A stretch of 64,000 nt of DNA, from positions 1,116,001 to 1,180,000 of the forward strand of contig CM034142.1 in NCBI GenBank assembly GCA_019914995.1. Reading direction: 5' to 3'. The notes under the pieces are model-generated. The model worked only from the letters and a program-made list of their open reading frames with translations, was not told where the DNA came from and did no database searches. This stretch comes from Acanthochlamys bracteata. Lineage: Eukaryota > Streptophyta > Magnoliopsida > Pandanales > Velloziaceae. This document shows positions 35,479-48,534 of this stretch, in pieces; positions within the stretch are counted from its first letter, which is position 1; each line of letters opens with the position of its first letter. A program made the position numbers and the translations under genes.

Positions 35479-36765
35479 TATCAGGCAAAAGGTTTGATTA
35501 GTGTGGTGCTATGATATAAATGTTTGTGATTGAGTTTTTTTTTTTAATTTTTAAAAAGCTGCTCTGATTAGTGGGTACCTGTTTTGGTTTTCTGGTGGTG
35601 TTTGCTTGTATATAATTCAATGATGGTGAATGTCTACTATATGTTTAGTTATTATGAAATTCTGCAAATGTGATAGGATGGAAATATTGGTTTAACAGTG
35701 AATACGTTTGAATAGTCTCATGTATATGTTTTATAACACAAGTTTGTGTTTCATGGTCTCTTTTTCCAATTTGTTTTTTGGTTACATATATGATGACATT
35801 GCTGCTTTGAAACTGGCTGTCGTAGTTGTTGAATGCTCTTTTATATGTATTATTACTGTTGTCATATGGGTTGGAAATGTGGTTTTCGGACTTGTATGCT
35901 TCTTTGGTTCAATTATTTTTCTTGTTTAACATTGTATTTTGAATAGTTTGAGTCAGATTGAGCTGATTAAGTTTTTTTTTCCTTATGAAAACAAAAACTT
36001 TCCCAGCTTTTGAGCACGGTGAATGTATAGTTGTTCCTCATTCCAATCATAGTTTCCTTGTTTAATATAGACTTAGTTCTGATCCTTAACAGCTTCGTGA
36101 GTGCCTGTTTTGTTAGTCCAAAGTAATAATCCAATGTATATTGTGCTGGTAGCTCTTGGTAGAAGTCTTTGGTTGACACCCTGATATCCTGTTGCTGAAA
36201 ACTTAATACCATTCCCATCTTTTGAGTAATGCTTCAATGCAGAACCCAATCTTTACTTCTATTTCAATGTTTGCAGAACAAATGGCCTACCATTTAATTA
36301 TCATATCTGGAACGTGGATGCTGTAACTTATCAACACTGCAAATTAAGTAAAATACAATGATTGGTTATATAAAGTAGTTATTGTAAGGTGGTCCTTATT
36401 TAATTACTATTAATTTCACTGTTTCATTAGGTGTTGCTTTGCATTTGGTTTGAAGTCTATGGCGATGATAATGAACCACATCAAGTTGGTCATCCTTTGT
36501 GTACCATCTCTACAATAGTTTTCAGGTAATAGCTCTGCTAATTAGAGAATTCTTGAATCCCCAGAGAGGTTGATGATTATATAGCGCGGGTTTTAGAATG
36601 AAGCTCCCAGGTTTTTAGATAATTCTTTTCTAACTTTTTTATTGAGACTTGAGAATAATTGAGGTTTTTTTTTGTTGTTTGTGAAATTGACAAATTTGAG
36701 TGTGGCTTTTATGAAGTTTTTCCCCCTTAATATGGTCTTTGCTTAGCTTCACGTGGGGGCATTGA

Positions 36766-36973
36766 GAGTGCGTTTGCCAGAGCTTTTCAAAAAAATTATT
36801 TTCAAATTTTCAGTTAAAGTTTTTTAATATATTTAAAAAGTTTTAAAAAATTTATAAATATAAAAAAATTTTAGGTAGTAAGATTTTTTTATTATTTATT
36901 TTAGATAAAAAAATAAAAATAATTTTTTTTCATTTTAAAAAAATATTTTTTCAAAAATATTTTCAAACGCCAC
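36766..36973. mobile_element. AT-rich MITE, family A
   Basis: GTGCGTTTGCCAGAGCTTTT at the left pairs approximately with AATATTTTCAAACGCCACTG at the right, around an AT-only core of the same type as at 24181-24436. Confidence 0.6.
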
Positions 36974-38332
36974 TGAATGCACCTGAGTAATATATTGCTC
37001 GGCTTTCCTTAGATTTTCATGGTTACTTGAGCACTTAGTTTGTCTACTCGTTATTCTAAATTTTCACTTCTACTAATGGCTTGTTTGCTTGTTCCTAAGT
37101 AACTCCAGAAGTAATCTTTTTTCAAAAATTTATTTCGAATAACTTTTTATATTTATTTTATTTTCAAATTTTTTTTATAGAAATTTACTTTTGGATCATT
37201 TACGGACAAATAAGCACTAATTCACTTCCCAATGAAGTAGCTTTTGGAGTTGCAACTAGTGCATTATGTATCAAAACTACAATAAAAAGGAAAGCATGTT
37301 GGATTAATGTAACTAGCGTTTATTTGATATTGCATCTTGCTACAAAATTGATTCGCTGCATTGTGAATTTTTTTACTAGCATTAGTTGAGCAGTGTTTGC
37401 TGGCAAAGTTTACCCAACAATTACACGTATGATTAGAGAATGTTTGGTTCAGCTTATTAAAAAATAGTATTTTAATTTTTTATTTTACGTTTTCGATACA
37501 TATTTTATAAATATTTTAAAATTTTAAAAAATTTAAAAAAGTTTACGTAATAAAATTTTTTAATTATTTTTTATATTTTTATTTAAGATAAAAAAATAAA
37601 ATTATTTTTATTTAAAAATTTTTTTATTTTAAAAGCACTTTAAAATGCTCCTATGTGCTTTCATTTCAGTTCCGCTGTCTGCAATTCTGTCGTTAAACTA
37701 TTGCATATCTCGATATTATTATTCTGTCCATAACTCATGGATGAAGAGAAAATGCAAAATGCATAGGTATGTTTTAATGCATATTTGTCTACATTTGTTT
37801 GTCGAAATAAGCTGCTTATAAGCACCGCATAATAATAAGTAGGTTCAGATGCAGTATTTTTTTAAAAAATAAATCGCTTATAATTATTTTTTTGAAACGA
37901 ACCACTCCTAGCGATTGTTATTGGAGAATTTAATATTGTTTGTCTCCTATTTTTTAACATATTTGCCACTGCATAACTAAAAACTTTTGCTCGTATCCAT
38001 TAATTTCTTTATTAAAAGAAAACACATCCTAAATCGATAGCTAATCGGTCTTCTGCCTTAAGATGAAGGTCGAGCTTGTTTGTGCTTTGCATGCTCTCTG
38101 AGTTGTCTACAATATTAACAAACAACATTTGGATTTGTTGTTCTAGTGGTGACTTTGCTTTTAGCCAAGTTTATTTTATTTTAATTTTGTCAAGTTTGCT
38201 AATTGATTGCACTTGTAATTCGGAAATTTTCCAGAATCAGACATGTATATTTAATTTTTCACTTTTAATGCCTACTATTAATAAGGCTGTAATTGAAGAC
38301 CACTATTTCCATTACTTCATAGGCCCCGTTTG

Positions 38333-38577
38333 GCATTGCATTCTAAATAAACAATTTTTCAATTTTTTATTTTATATTTTTTAATATATATTTTATAAGT
38401 ATATAGAAAATTTTATAAAAAATTTAAAAAATATAAAAAAATTCTACATAGTGAGATTTTTTTATTATATATATTTATTATTTTTTTGAAAATAAAAAAA
38501 ATAAAATTTGTTTTTCAAAAAAAAAATTTTTTTTTATTTCAGAAAAGTTATATTTTATAAGCACTATCAAACGCATC
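38333..38577. mobile_element. AT-rich MITE, family A, possible 5-bp target duplication
   Basis: GCCCCGTTTGGCATTGCATT on the left pairs with TATAAGCACTATCAAACGCATC on the right (rightmost 20 bases). CATAG flanks it on both sides (38328-38332 and 38578-38582). The core is the recurrent AT stretch of this family. Confidence 0.65.
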
Positions 38578-38972
38578 CATAGTTCAAAGGATGGATGTCG
38601 GAAAATGTAAGAATACTTCATAACTCTTTTGATAATTTTAGTTTCTACTTATTTAATGAAAACTTTTGAACAACTCATATATTTCTACAAATTTTGGGGA
38701 AAGAAAATCATTTGAATGTATGCGTTTCTTGCCAAAGTACTATTTGAGCGTATTATAAAATAAACTAGGTGTCTCTTTTTTGCTAAATAAATCATCAAAA
38801 CTCTAAATTGCAAACAGCTGCTTTCAACTTAAGCCAACCATTAACATTTCAATATTTCCGTTATTTTCATTTTCTCTCCTCTTTTCGCTCTATTTTCATT
38901 TCTTCCTCGAAATAACAAATCAACCATCGTCCGTCGGTAGCTGGCCGGCTGGATCCGGTCACCGCCGAGAAG

Positions 38973-41900
38973 ATGTGGGTTTTCTATTTGATTTCGCTTC
39001 CTATGACACTCTGTATGGTTACCGTCACGCTCCGCTACTTCGCCGGCCTTGACGTGAAGCATTACGTTCTCTTCACCGTTGGTTACGCTTGGTTTTGTTC
39101 TATCTCTATCATCATCCTCGTCCCTGCTGATATCTGGACCGTACGATTTCTCAACACCTATCCCTATGCTCACCATTTCTTCAATTTCAATTTCAATTGT
39201 TGTTATAATGATAGTTTAAGGAAGTGTTTGTTTGTTTAAGATCTAGCTCTGAGGGTTATTTTTTTGTGGTTGTTGGAAGGACGGTGTAGGATCCGATTAT
39301 AAGCACCTTGGAGCTACTTGGATTTTGAATTTTGTGATTTTTAGTGATACTGAGAAATTTTGGTGTGGCTTTTGAACTTTCTGAACTTTTAAGTTATGTG
39401 AGGAACTTTCTAGTGATATTGAGAAATTTTTTGTTTGCTTTTCATGGACGGGGAGGGGTTCTAATGAATTTTAGTTAGTTCGTCTGGTTAGGTTGATAAG
39501 AGTCTATGAGAAATTGCATACAATGTTCTCTGGGCGACCACAAATGTTAGTTTACTCCCTTATGTATTTATTGTCACTGGCATGCTCATCAAAATTTATT
39601 ATGAACATATACTTTGGTCTAGCCTTCTTTTGGTCATTTTATACTAAACTTTACTGACTTTTGGAGATTGAGACTATGGAGTTGTTGTGTCTCTTTAGTT
39701 TGAATATAGTGGTGTATATGCAAAAATTAAACTTGATATTGTGAAAAAAATGTCTATTTGGTTCCATATTATGCTTAGAGGACCAGGGATTGCCCTTCAG
39801 ATGTTTTCAGAAGTTAGGCTATGCTACATGACTTTTTTTAATTGGATCTTGACATTGACACCGAGGATAATGAATCATTGAGAAGTGCTACCAAATAGCA
39901 TCCAGTGAGGTTTTATTGATACCTGTTGTATTTATATCATCTCTTGTCTTCCATGCAGACAATCATGGGCCACGAGAAGGGAGGGATTGCTTTCTTTTGG
40001 AGCTGGTCATATTGGAGTACATTTCTATTGACATGGTATTCTGCTATACCTTTGATCTTAGACATGCAATTCCCTTCACTTACTAAATTCCATGTGTTGT
40101 ACCGATCTCTATGACTATGAAGGTGCTAAGCATGATTGTGGGTTGCTTCTATGTATTTCATTTTGTGGTTATCTATGATTTTCTAATCCATAACAATCTA
40201 CTAGGGAGCAAAGATTGGTATTTTAATTCATAAATAAAGGACCAACCGATTTGTAAATGAGCTTTGTGGTAAGCGTTTCATTGATCTAACGATTCCTGGT
40301 TAGTTGATTGGCAAATTATTGATATCAGCTATGTAGCTGTTGTAAATGGGAAGTGAAAGGTGATCTGAAATAGGATTTGCAGTATTGATTCAGTCCTGAA
40401 AGACGTCTGCATTATATATAAAGAAAGTGGGATCTCCTTCTCCAGGGATTTTAGGTGGACACTGTCAGACTTTAGTTAGGCAATCGTCTGTCCTTGGCTT
40501 CGTTGCATACATCATGATCTTGATCCCTCTCCATGATCTCCCAAAAATGAGGACTATGCACAAATAGAGGGGAGTGTCTTGAAGTGGGTCTCTTCCTAGC
40601 AGTGTAAAACCCTGTAGCTCTTAAAAACTTCATTTTCAAGGGATATATACATGCATTTGAAACCCATTTGACAGGACTGTGAAAAATATATATTTTTGGC
40701 CAAGATGCAGATAGATTTTATTTTTCCTGCTAAACCCACCTATCCTACTTTATGATAGTGCTCGTGGGCTCCCTTGATGGAAACCCTAAGATAGGAAGTT
40801 CAACAGAAACTAGTACAGCTACTTATTGCAAAGATATCCTATGTGCTTACTATTCTTAGCAATCTTTGGAAGTAACTTGTAGAAGTTTCTTTGTTTCTCA
40901 TCAGTACTGCTACTCTGGTTTAACTTGTAATTTTGATGGATGAACCTGTTTTCTTAGAGAATGGCTCATGATGCACATCATCTCATGGTTTTAAGGACTT
41001 TCTGTCTCCCTAAACAGGGTTATGGTTCCCACTCTTCAGGGTTTTGAAGACAGTGGAGATTTCACTGTGAAGAAAGATTTAAAACCAGTATAAGAGTGAA
41101 CTTGGTCTTCTATCTTTGCGTGGGATCAATTGGCCTTTTCAGACTCATTCTGCTTATTATTATGCATAGGCATTGGTTTGTCTCTTACTCTCTTATGACC
41201 TTCTTTTTTATCTGAGTGACATTTCTTTATCTGTGCAGTTCCTTTGAATGACAAAACTTGGGCTTTCTGCATGTTCTTTGTTCTTCTTTATTTGTTACAG
41301 CAAATATTGTTTGTATATTTGCATTCCCTCCATGTTGCTAGTACTATAAAGGATGTGATGCTTCTCGATATTTTTGCTTTAACAGGATTCTAGTGCACAT
41401 GAATTATGCATTTGTATGCCGGTTGCTGAGCTTTTTTACCATATCGGATAATCTCAAAGTTTATATATGTTAACCCAGCTATTTTGTATAGCATGAACTA
41501 ATTTGTATGTACTGCTAATTGTAAGTATACTAGAAATGAGATGATTCCTATGTCGAGCATTATAGCCTTGAGATGAATTGACAATCCTTGGAGTAGATAT
41601 GTCCAAAGTTGTTGCACTTTGAAATTTCCCATGAGAAACAATGATGATACTCTTTCTGGATAAATTGCAAAGTTTTGTAGAATCCTTGGTCCATTACCGA
41701 ACTTCAAAACGTCCTTCATGAGCATTCTAGATGCTCCTCACATAAGGTTTGTTTATTAAGATCCTGTCTTTTAATTGGCAGGAGTGGCAATGTTGTAGGT
41801 CTAGCTATGGCTTGCTCCAATACCTTTGGGCTTGTGACTGGTGCCTTTCTTCTTGGTTTTGGTTTGAGCGAAATTCCAAAGAGCTTGGAGGAATTCAGAT

Positions 41901-43000
41901 TGGACTCATCGTCAGAAAGTGCTGTCACATAGGGTTGTAGGGTTGCTAAAATGGCTGCGAGTGTTGATGATGCTCACCAAGACTTTCTAATGCAATAGTG
42001 GTATGTATGCTTATTTTATTATGAGGTTTTCAGTCCCACTGTAAACCTTTAGTGCTATTCCTGTTGAAGTTGATGTTATCCTTGATTATTGAGTCTCATA
42101 TTTATTGATATATTTTTTTCTTAAACTCCTGTGTCATCTAGTTTATGTCTGATTAGAAGTAGCACTATAATAGGTGCAGCTTCGTTTGAGTGGATTTAGA
42201 GCCGTGTATGCTTCAGTATGTGCGGTGGCATATGTTCTCCTATTAGCTGGGTGTAATTTGGTCTAACTAAACAAGTCTGATTAATTTCATACATGACATA
42301 GTAAGACATTCTACTCTTACTGTAGTAAATCGCAAGTTTTAAGACATTCCTTTAGGCAACAAGTTGGGGTTCAAATGTTCAATTACCTTCTAATGATGTA
42401 GCAGTCATCCGATAAGGAACTAGTTACTGTTGAAATTTTCAACCTTTACTAGAGCTTGGACCCCTACAGATGTCTGATGACTACCTTGCTAATTTATAAC
42501 TATTTCAGGATAAGAGCGCAGCAATATTGATGTCAATTGAAGATGGCAGAGCTAGTCACTTGAAATCTGTGAAGGAGGACAGCAGAAAGTTTGGAAACAG
42601 TAGAGAAACCATTACCCACAAATATGCAGCAATAAGAGAACAGCAGAACAGACAGTCATCATCTGCTGCACAGTTAAAGAAAAACCCTTGTCTCAAGCTC
42701 CATCTCCCTGCTTGAGGCAGGTGAGTTGCAGAAGCAGTCTGGGTTAATCTCTGCACCCTCTACTGGGATTGCCTCTACCTGGACATCAATGAGGACTGGG
42801 TTTCAATCGAGGCAAATACAGGCGTGAAGAAGTTTCTCCCACTTCGTGAGGTGCAGGAGAATCCAATTCATACTAGGGTCTCATCCTCAGAATCCCTGGA
42901 TGAGATATTCGAAGATTGAAACAACGTCCAAGTAGGGACCCAAGAGATTTTCTTGATGATGATGATGATGTTCTTGAAGATGACACTGATATTTTCTCAG
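38973..43000 (+). pseudogene. LMBR1 domain-containing protein pseudogene (At5g01460/At3g08930-like)
   Basis: Exon 1 (38973-39140) is intact and encodes MWVFYLISLPMTLCMVTVTL and onward to VPADIWT, the start of the plant LMBR1-like multi-pass membrane family. Exon 2 (39959-40035) encodes AFFWSWSYWSTFLLTW. Exon 3 (from 41018) gives VPTLQGFEDSGDFTVKKDLK, then loses frame. Exon 4 (from 41782) gives GLAMACSNTFGLVTGAFLL, then loses frame and meets a stop. The last block (42512-42980) holds C-terminal phrases GNSRETITHKYAAIREQQ, ELQKQSGLISAPSTGIAS, SSESLDEIFE and a poly-Asp end, with at least two further frameshifts. The central several hundred residues, including most membrane helices, are absent between 42000 and 42510. 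Introns are retained, so it arose by decay of a genomic copy. A truncated transcript from the intact promoter side remains possible. Confidence 0.88.
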
Positions 43001-45495
43001 GATCACAGAGATAGTAGTTATCACAATTTTGGAGGGTTGTCCATTCAGATACAGCCTTTTTGTTTGATATACAAGGATAAGAGCTACGAACTTCAAATGA
43101 TCTCTCAGAAGATTTTGATGTCATAGCGGAAGAATGAAACCAACTAGTTGGGATATAATGTAACTGAGTGTTGTTAAATAGGTTCCCTGACCAAATTGTA
43201 TCGCAGGCCATGTAGTATCGGTTCTGATAAAAGAATTACAAAGTAAATTCTAAAGGAAGAGTTTTTGGTTCTTTGAAAGGCACCACGAATCTAAAATCTT
43301 ATGACAATTTGACAAAGAAATCCCTTTCTGTTGTCTATCAGTATGATTGTGGTGTGGGGTGAATGTGCTTGGAACAAGTGTATGAATGTATTCAAAAGAT
43401 CACTTTTTTTTCAGGTGTTCCCTCTCGCAATGTTGAGGTCTATGAGACTTGCGAATAATCGAGTTTTCGAGTATTTTCATCTTGTCATTGTCGCGTTTTT
43501 TGTTTTATTATTTTTGCTGTTTCTATCGAAAGCTACATTGCAAACATTAACTGTGTATTTGATGTGCAATTTTGGTACATATTTGTGCTTGCTGGCCTTA
43601 TGTTAGCCTCAAGTCAGAGGACAGAATTCAAACAGGTACAGGTAAGCCTCTGGATTTTATTTATGAAATTTTTGTGCCTTTGATTTTTCGGTTTGACAGA
43701 AAATTGTTATCGATAGATCTTTTTCTGCCGACTAGTTCACAAACGTTACATTGATAAATAGAATCTTTTAAAATACAAACTTTATTAAACTTGAAAATTT
43801 TGGAACTCCATTTCTCGAGAAGCAAAAAGTAAAAAAATAGAAGTGTGTGCTTTTAAGCTAAAAATAAATTATAAATAAGATTATTAAAAATAAATTTAAT
43901 GTTTATATTTTTCTAAAAAATAAATTGAAGGTAATTTCGGTATTTTTTATGTAGCTGAAAACAAATCAAAAAATAAGTTTTTAATAAAAAAAGTTATAAA
44001 ATGAAAAGAATAAATTCTAAAATACTTCAGCTTCAGCTTGATTTTTTCTTACTAAATTTTTTAATATTTAATATATTTTGTTATAAATTTATTTTTAGTC
44101 AAATATTTAATAAAATATTTTAAAAACTCATTTTTTTATCAAGCAAACGTGCTCATTATAAAATTGTACTTGCCTTCGCTCGTGCTGAACTTTCTTACGA
44201 CTTGAACTTGGTTGAGGAGAACTTCAATTTGCGTGTATAGCGTGTATAGATTCTTGCACTATTCAACGAAAATCTAGTCAAAATATTGTCATCCAATTCT
44301 TCTTTTAAAATATTTTTGTTGTTGTTGTTGTTGTTTTCACAACATTTGTTCTTATTTTCTGGAAGAACTTCAACAACTAATGACGTGTTTTCCACTAACA
44401 CCATTTCATATTGAAGACTTGTGTTTTCGTTCTTTCATCTCTTATTAAGGAATATTTGGATGTAATTATTGAAAAAAGAATTTTTCAAAATATTTAAATT
44501 TTTTTTAAAAATAAGTGTTTATCTAAAAAACAATTAATAATAAATTTTGACGAGACTTTATATATTCATGGATTTTAATGAAAGACTTCTCATTCGAAGC
44601 CTTTCTTTGTTGAATTTAAAAATAGAATCCGAAACTTTCGAAATTATAACTATTTCATTTTAATTTGTTTTGTTAATAAAATTAATAAGCTCAAGCCTAC
44701 ATTTCCTTCACATAAATAACGCTGTTGTGAATTTATTTAATACTCGAGAGTGAATATTAAAAAATATTTAGTAATATATATTCTTTTGATACTTTTCTGA
44801 ATTTTTGCAAAATCTAGACAATTCTATTCTTTATATCAAATTGGAGATTCAATAATGAGTACACTGTAGGCATATTTGTAATATAATCAACTTTACTTTT
44901 TTTTCAGATTGTAGTTTTACTATTTTATAAATTTAATCATTACTTTAAATTTTATTTTATGTTTAAATAAAATTTACTTTTATTTGTTTTAATTATCACT
45001 AAAAATTTATTTTTATCGACTTTAACTTTTTATAAAAATTTCATTTTACAAAATTTATTTTCACAAAACACACTTATATGAGATTAAAACACGTCTATTA
45101 TCTGGTTATTGAGCTTCAACTTTGAAAAGCTAAATATGAATTTGTCTACACATGAAAATTTTATTCTAGAATTAGAACCATAAAAATGTTGCCAAAAGAT
45201 AAAGCTTTCTTTTTTTCATTTTCTCTCCTATGAGAAAAAAATACAAGCGAATTAATTTTTTCCAAAAGAATCAAAGCACATACGTATTTCAAAAAACCAA
45301 TGAACTATCCTTATATTTACAGCAAATTGAAATACAATTTATTCCATCATTAATTCCATTAGATCATCAGAAACTTCTTTGAAATTTATTTCTATACAAC
45401 AATTAAATCATCAACCTTGATAATTTTTCCATCCTTAATTCAGTAAAATCATCCCCTTTTTCTCTATAAATACAAAAAAAAATTATATTTTTTCA
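43001..45495. other. AT-rich spacer, no supported gene
   Basis: 43001-43220 is the decayed 3' flank of the LMBR1-like relic. The rest is AT-rich, with a (TTG)n run at 44316-44336 and a family B MITE copy at 44879-45094. Open frames at 43331-43606 and 44195-44404 show no recognisable homology. Confidence 0.6.
44879..45094. mobile_element. Decayed MITE, family B
   Basis: GGCATATTTGTAATATAATC on the left and TTATATGAGATTAAAACACG on the right fit the ends of the family. The interior TTTTTATCGACTTTAACTTT resembles the other copies only weakly. Confidence 0.45.
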
Positions 45496-46107
45496 TCAGA
45501 ACAAAGAGTACCACTTTGATGAAACATTAGCAGCAGCAGCAGCAGTAGTAGTACTACCCTTCTTCTCTTTCATAGCAGTGCTGTTGTTGTTTGAGTGCAA
45601 CAACACTCCACCACCAATAATAAGCTTAGACCAAAAAAATCTACCTGATCTCTTGTTATTCTTCTTCTTGTTATTGTTGTTGTTGTTCTTCTTCTTCATC
45701 TTCACCTCCTTATGATTCTTCTCTTTCTGCTCCTTCTGCTTTTCCCTTCCTATGGCGAAAGCAAGCGATCGGCTCTTAGTCAATAATGGTTGTTGCTTCT
45801 GTTGATGAGTCGTCCGCCGTGGGGATCCTGAAGTAGTGGACCTGAAGTTGTTAAAGAAATAATTGGAACGATGATGATGTTCATCATGAAAAGCAGAGGG
45901 CGGTGATGAAGTGGAAGAAGTTGTTGATGATTTGTTGTTGATGGAGGTAGAGTAGTAGTAGTTATAAGAGGAGTTTGATGAAGTTGTTGATATGTGGTAG
46001 ACTAGTTTTTCTCTTAAGCAGTGTGGACAAACTCCTTTTGATTGCTTGTGCTCTGGATGCTTTCTACATCTCAACTGATTGTAATCTCCTTCACTAGCCC
46101 ATCCCAT
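45496..46107 (-). CDS. Plant-specific small protein with N-terminal C/H zinc-ribbon-like motif
   Basis: This 203-aa protein comes from one exon. The conserved part is at the N-terminus: MGWASEGDYNQLRCRKHPEH then KGVCPHCLREKLVYHI, with C14, H17, C27 and C30 spaced like a small zinc ribbon. A similar C-x2-HP...G-x-C-x2-CL-x-E-x-L block opens OCTOPUS/DUF740-type and related uncharacterised plant proteins. The rest is low-complexity: Ser/Asn/Tyr/His-rich (40-100), a TKSRSLAFAIGR stretch, then Lys/Asn runs and a poly-Ala near the C-terminus encoded by GCT/GCA repeats. The ATG at 46107 is the first in the frame; the frame extends three codons further only from a non-ATG codon. The function is unknown; membrane or cytoskeletal association is only a guess from relatives. 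Confidence 0.82.
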   Translation of the reverse strand: MGWASEGDYNQLRCRKHPEHKQSKGVCPHCLREKLVYHISTTSSNSSYNYYYSTSINNKSSTTSSTSSPPSAFHDEHHHRSNYFFNNFRSTTSGSPRRTTHQQKQQPLLTKSRSLAFAIGREKQKEQKEKNHKEVKMKKKNNNNNNKKKNNKRSGRFFWSKLIIGGGVLLHSNNNSTAMKEKKGSTTTAAAAANVSSKWYSLF

Positions 46108-46360
46108 CTCCTTCAATTCTTTCCCTCTCCTTGTTCTTCTTCTTTTTGATCTCCTTGTTCTTCACTTGTTTCTGCTTCTTCTTCTTCTTGATCTCCTTCT
46201 TGTTGGTGTTTGCTTGTTCTTCTTCTTGATCTCCTTGTTCTTGTTCTTCAGTTGTTCTTCTTCTTGATCTCCTTCTTGTTGTGATGCTGTTCTTCTTGTT
46301 GGTGGTTTTCTTATTGTTATCTCTTTCAAAGTTGTGAAAGATTTTGGTTGAAGAAGTCAT
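46094..46360 (-). other. Upstream ORF overlapping the start of the zinc-ribbon-like gene
   Basis: An 88-codon ORF starts at ATG 46360 (MTSSTKIFHNFERDN...), is very rich in Lys, Glu and Arg, and ends in GDGMG then TAG at 46094. It overlaps the main start codon (46105-46107) in another frame. Its sequence is mostly GAA/AAG repeats. A TATA-like tract (TATATTATATATAT, minus strand, about 46384-46398) would place transcription start just upstream. If transcribed, ribosomes scanning from the cap would meet this ATG first. Confidence 0.45.
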
Positions 46361-47101
46361 GCAAAGGAATAAAGAAAAGAAAGATATATATAATATAAAG
46401 AGTAGGGAAGGAAAATTCCATAGACCTTCATTCACAGAGGTACTTTGGTCCATAAAATTTAATTTTAACGAAATTATGATTAATTAGTTTCCTTATTGAC
46501 TAAGTTCTTATTTTTGAAGATATTTATTCTTTGCTATCAAAAAGGAACTTGTATAATAAGAGTGTATTTATTATGAAATACATTGAGTTAAAAATTTTAA
46601 ATTTTTTATAAAATTTTTTAATTTAATTTTAAAATTACTATTAATATAAAAACTTTATATAAAAATTTATTTTTTATTAAATATTTTTAGTTTTTAATTT
46701 AATTTTTAAAATTTTCAAAACTCAAATTTACTCCAAAATAAACACACTCTTAGTGGATTTATTTTATCAACCTTTCTTTTTCAAAACCTTTTTATAATAT
46801 ATTAATTTTTTAATTTAAAAACATTTATACTACTTTCAGCTTAAGAGACCAACATACCCCTGATCATTCATGTAATATAAGTCAAGATACTTCTCTATAC
46901 TCAGGGGTTATCAACAAACAAATTTATGGTTTCTTCCTTTTTCTTAAATGGACTCTAAAGTAAATTCTAAAAACAAACTTTTAAAAAATATATATAATAC
47001 AAAATTATCTTAGAAATAATTTTTAATAAAAAATATTTATAGGTGAAATAAAAGTATGCTCTTTTCTGTAGTATATCCCACACGTTTCAAAATTTTAATA
47101 C

Positions 47102-47305
47102 GATATTTGGAAGTACTTTTAAAATAAAATTTTTTAAAATAAAATATATTTTTAAAAAATAAATTATTTTTTATTTTAAAAATAAATAAAATAAATAATT
47201 AAAAATCCCACTGTATATAATTTTTTAATAAATTCTCTAATATTTATAAAAATATATTAAAAAAATAAAAAATTATTTTTGAAACAAGTAATACCAAACG
47301 TACTC
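47102..47305. mobile_element. AT-rich MITE, family A, with 7-bp direct flanks
   Basis: The left end, GATATTTGGAAGTACTTTTA, pairs approximately with the right end, AAGTAATACCAAACGTACTC. TTAATAC occurs immediately on both sides (47095-47101 and 47306-47312), which would suit a hAT-type duplication with one base drifted. Confidence 0.6.
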
Positions 47306-47993
47306 TTAATACTTTTAAATTTTATTTGATTATACTGTGAAGTAATTTTTTTGAAAACCGACGTAATCCGCCTGAATTTAAGCCCCACATTACGCCGACC
47401 TAATAGGCGGGTCACGTTATGATCCAAAATTTGTATAATCATGATTGATTGTATTGATGAGTGGATTTATGTGTTGTTTAGGTTGTATTTTAATTTATAG
47501 AAAGTAAGTTTTATGAAATTGTGCTCATTTAAAAAAATGTAATTATTTCGCAGATTTTAAAATTTGTTATTTTATATAATTATTTTATTTTTTAATTAAA
47601 TTTTATTTTTATTAAAATTTAATTTAAAATTTAATTTTATATAATAAATATTTTGAATTTTATTTTTATCAAAGTTTACTTTTTATTAAACTTTAGTTTC
47701 GCAAAACTTGTTTTTATGAAAATTATTTTTGTGTAATTGAAATATTATCTAAATTAAATTTGAAAAAAAGTGAAATAAAAATGAGTTTATAAGTTTAGAC
47801 TAACTATAAAAAAGTTTGAATTCAAAATTTAATAGGAAATGTAAGTTTGGTATACTTAAAACGTAATATCGATGAGTTTGCTATTAAAAAAATGGAACTC
47901 GTGGAAAGTGGAATTTGTTGGTAAGTCTTTATCAAGCAAAGAAAATCATTTCGGTTTCGAGTAAACATCTTTTAAGTACAAATGTACCACAAT

Positions 47994-48287
47994 GGCGTGT
48001 TTCAAATGTCCGTAATTGAGTTTCATAAAAGTAAAAATAAGAAGTAGAGTTTCTTGAAAAATAAAGTGGAAGTGGAGTTCAGTATTTGTGTTTCAATAGG
48101 TTTTGAAAATATGTTGAAAATTAAAAGATATAATTGTATTGGGAAGTGTGCAAATAAAAAAGTTAAAACTAGAATTCCGAATGTGAAAGTGGAGTTCTGA
48201 GTTCCTTATGTAATTGAAATATGTGAACTGTTCAGAACTCAAAATTTGGCGGGAGAAAATAGAGTTACGGGTACTTAAAATACGCCC
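47994..48287. mobile_element. MITE, family B, best-preserved copy
   Basis: It begins GGCGTGTTTCAAATGTCCGT and ends AGTTACGGGTACTTAAAATACGCCC (last 20: CGGGTACTTAAAATACGCCC). The internal phrases GTGGAGTTCAGTATTTGTGT and TATAATTGTATTGGGAAGTG recur in the copies at 56990 and 58476. Confidence 0.7.
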
Positions 48288-48534
48288 AAATAATGGATCA
48301 TTTGAATGTACATTTTGCTTTGCTTTTTCATCTTCTTTTTAATTTTTTGTTTCTAAAAAAACTTTCTAAGTTATTTTCGAGTTCTTTTAAAAAATTTAGA
48401 AAGTTATATGAACTATACATAATAAAAATTTTATATTTATAAAATTATTATTTTTTAAATTAAAAAGAGCTTTTTTGCTTTAAAAAAATGTTATTTTTTA
48501 CCAAGTCGATACTTTGAAATTTAATTTTTATTAT

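Larger units (their letters stand above)
35479..38972. other. Spacer with MITEs, no supported gene
   Basis: The VQ 3' flank (to about 36500) gives way to AT-rich sequence carrying family A MITE copies at about 36766-36973, 37437-37655 and 38333-38577. 38830-38972 is GC-richer and looks like the promoter and leader of the LMBR1-like relic. Confidence 0.6.

Noticed and set aside
38841-39176. 111-codon minus-strand open frame
   Set aside because: It is the antisense shadow of the intact first exon and leader of the LMBR1-like relic.
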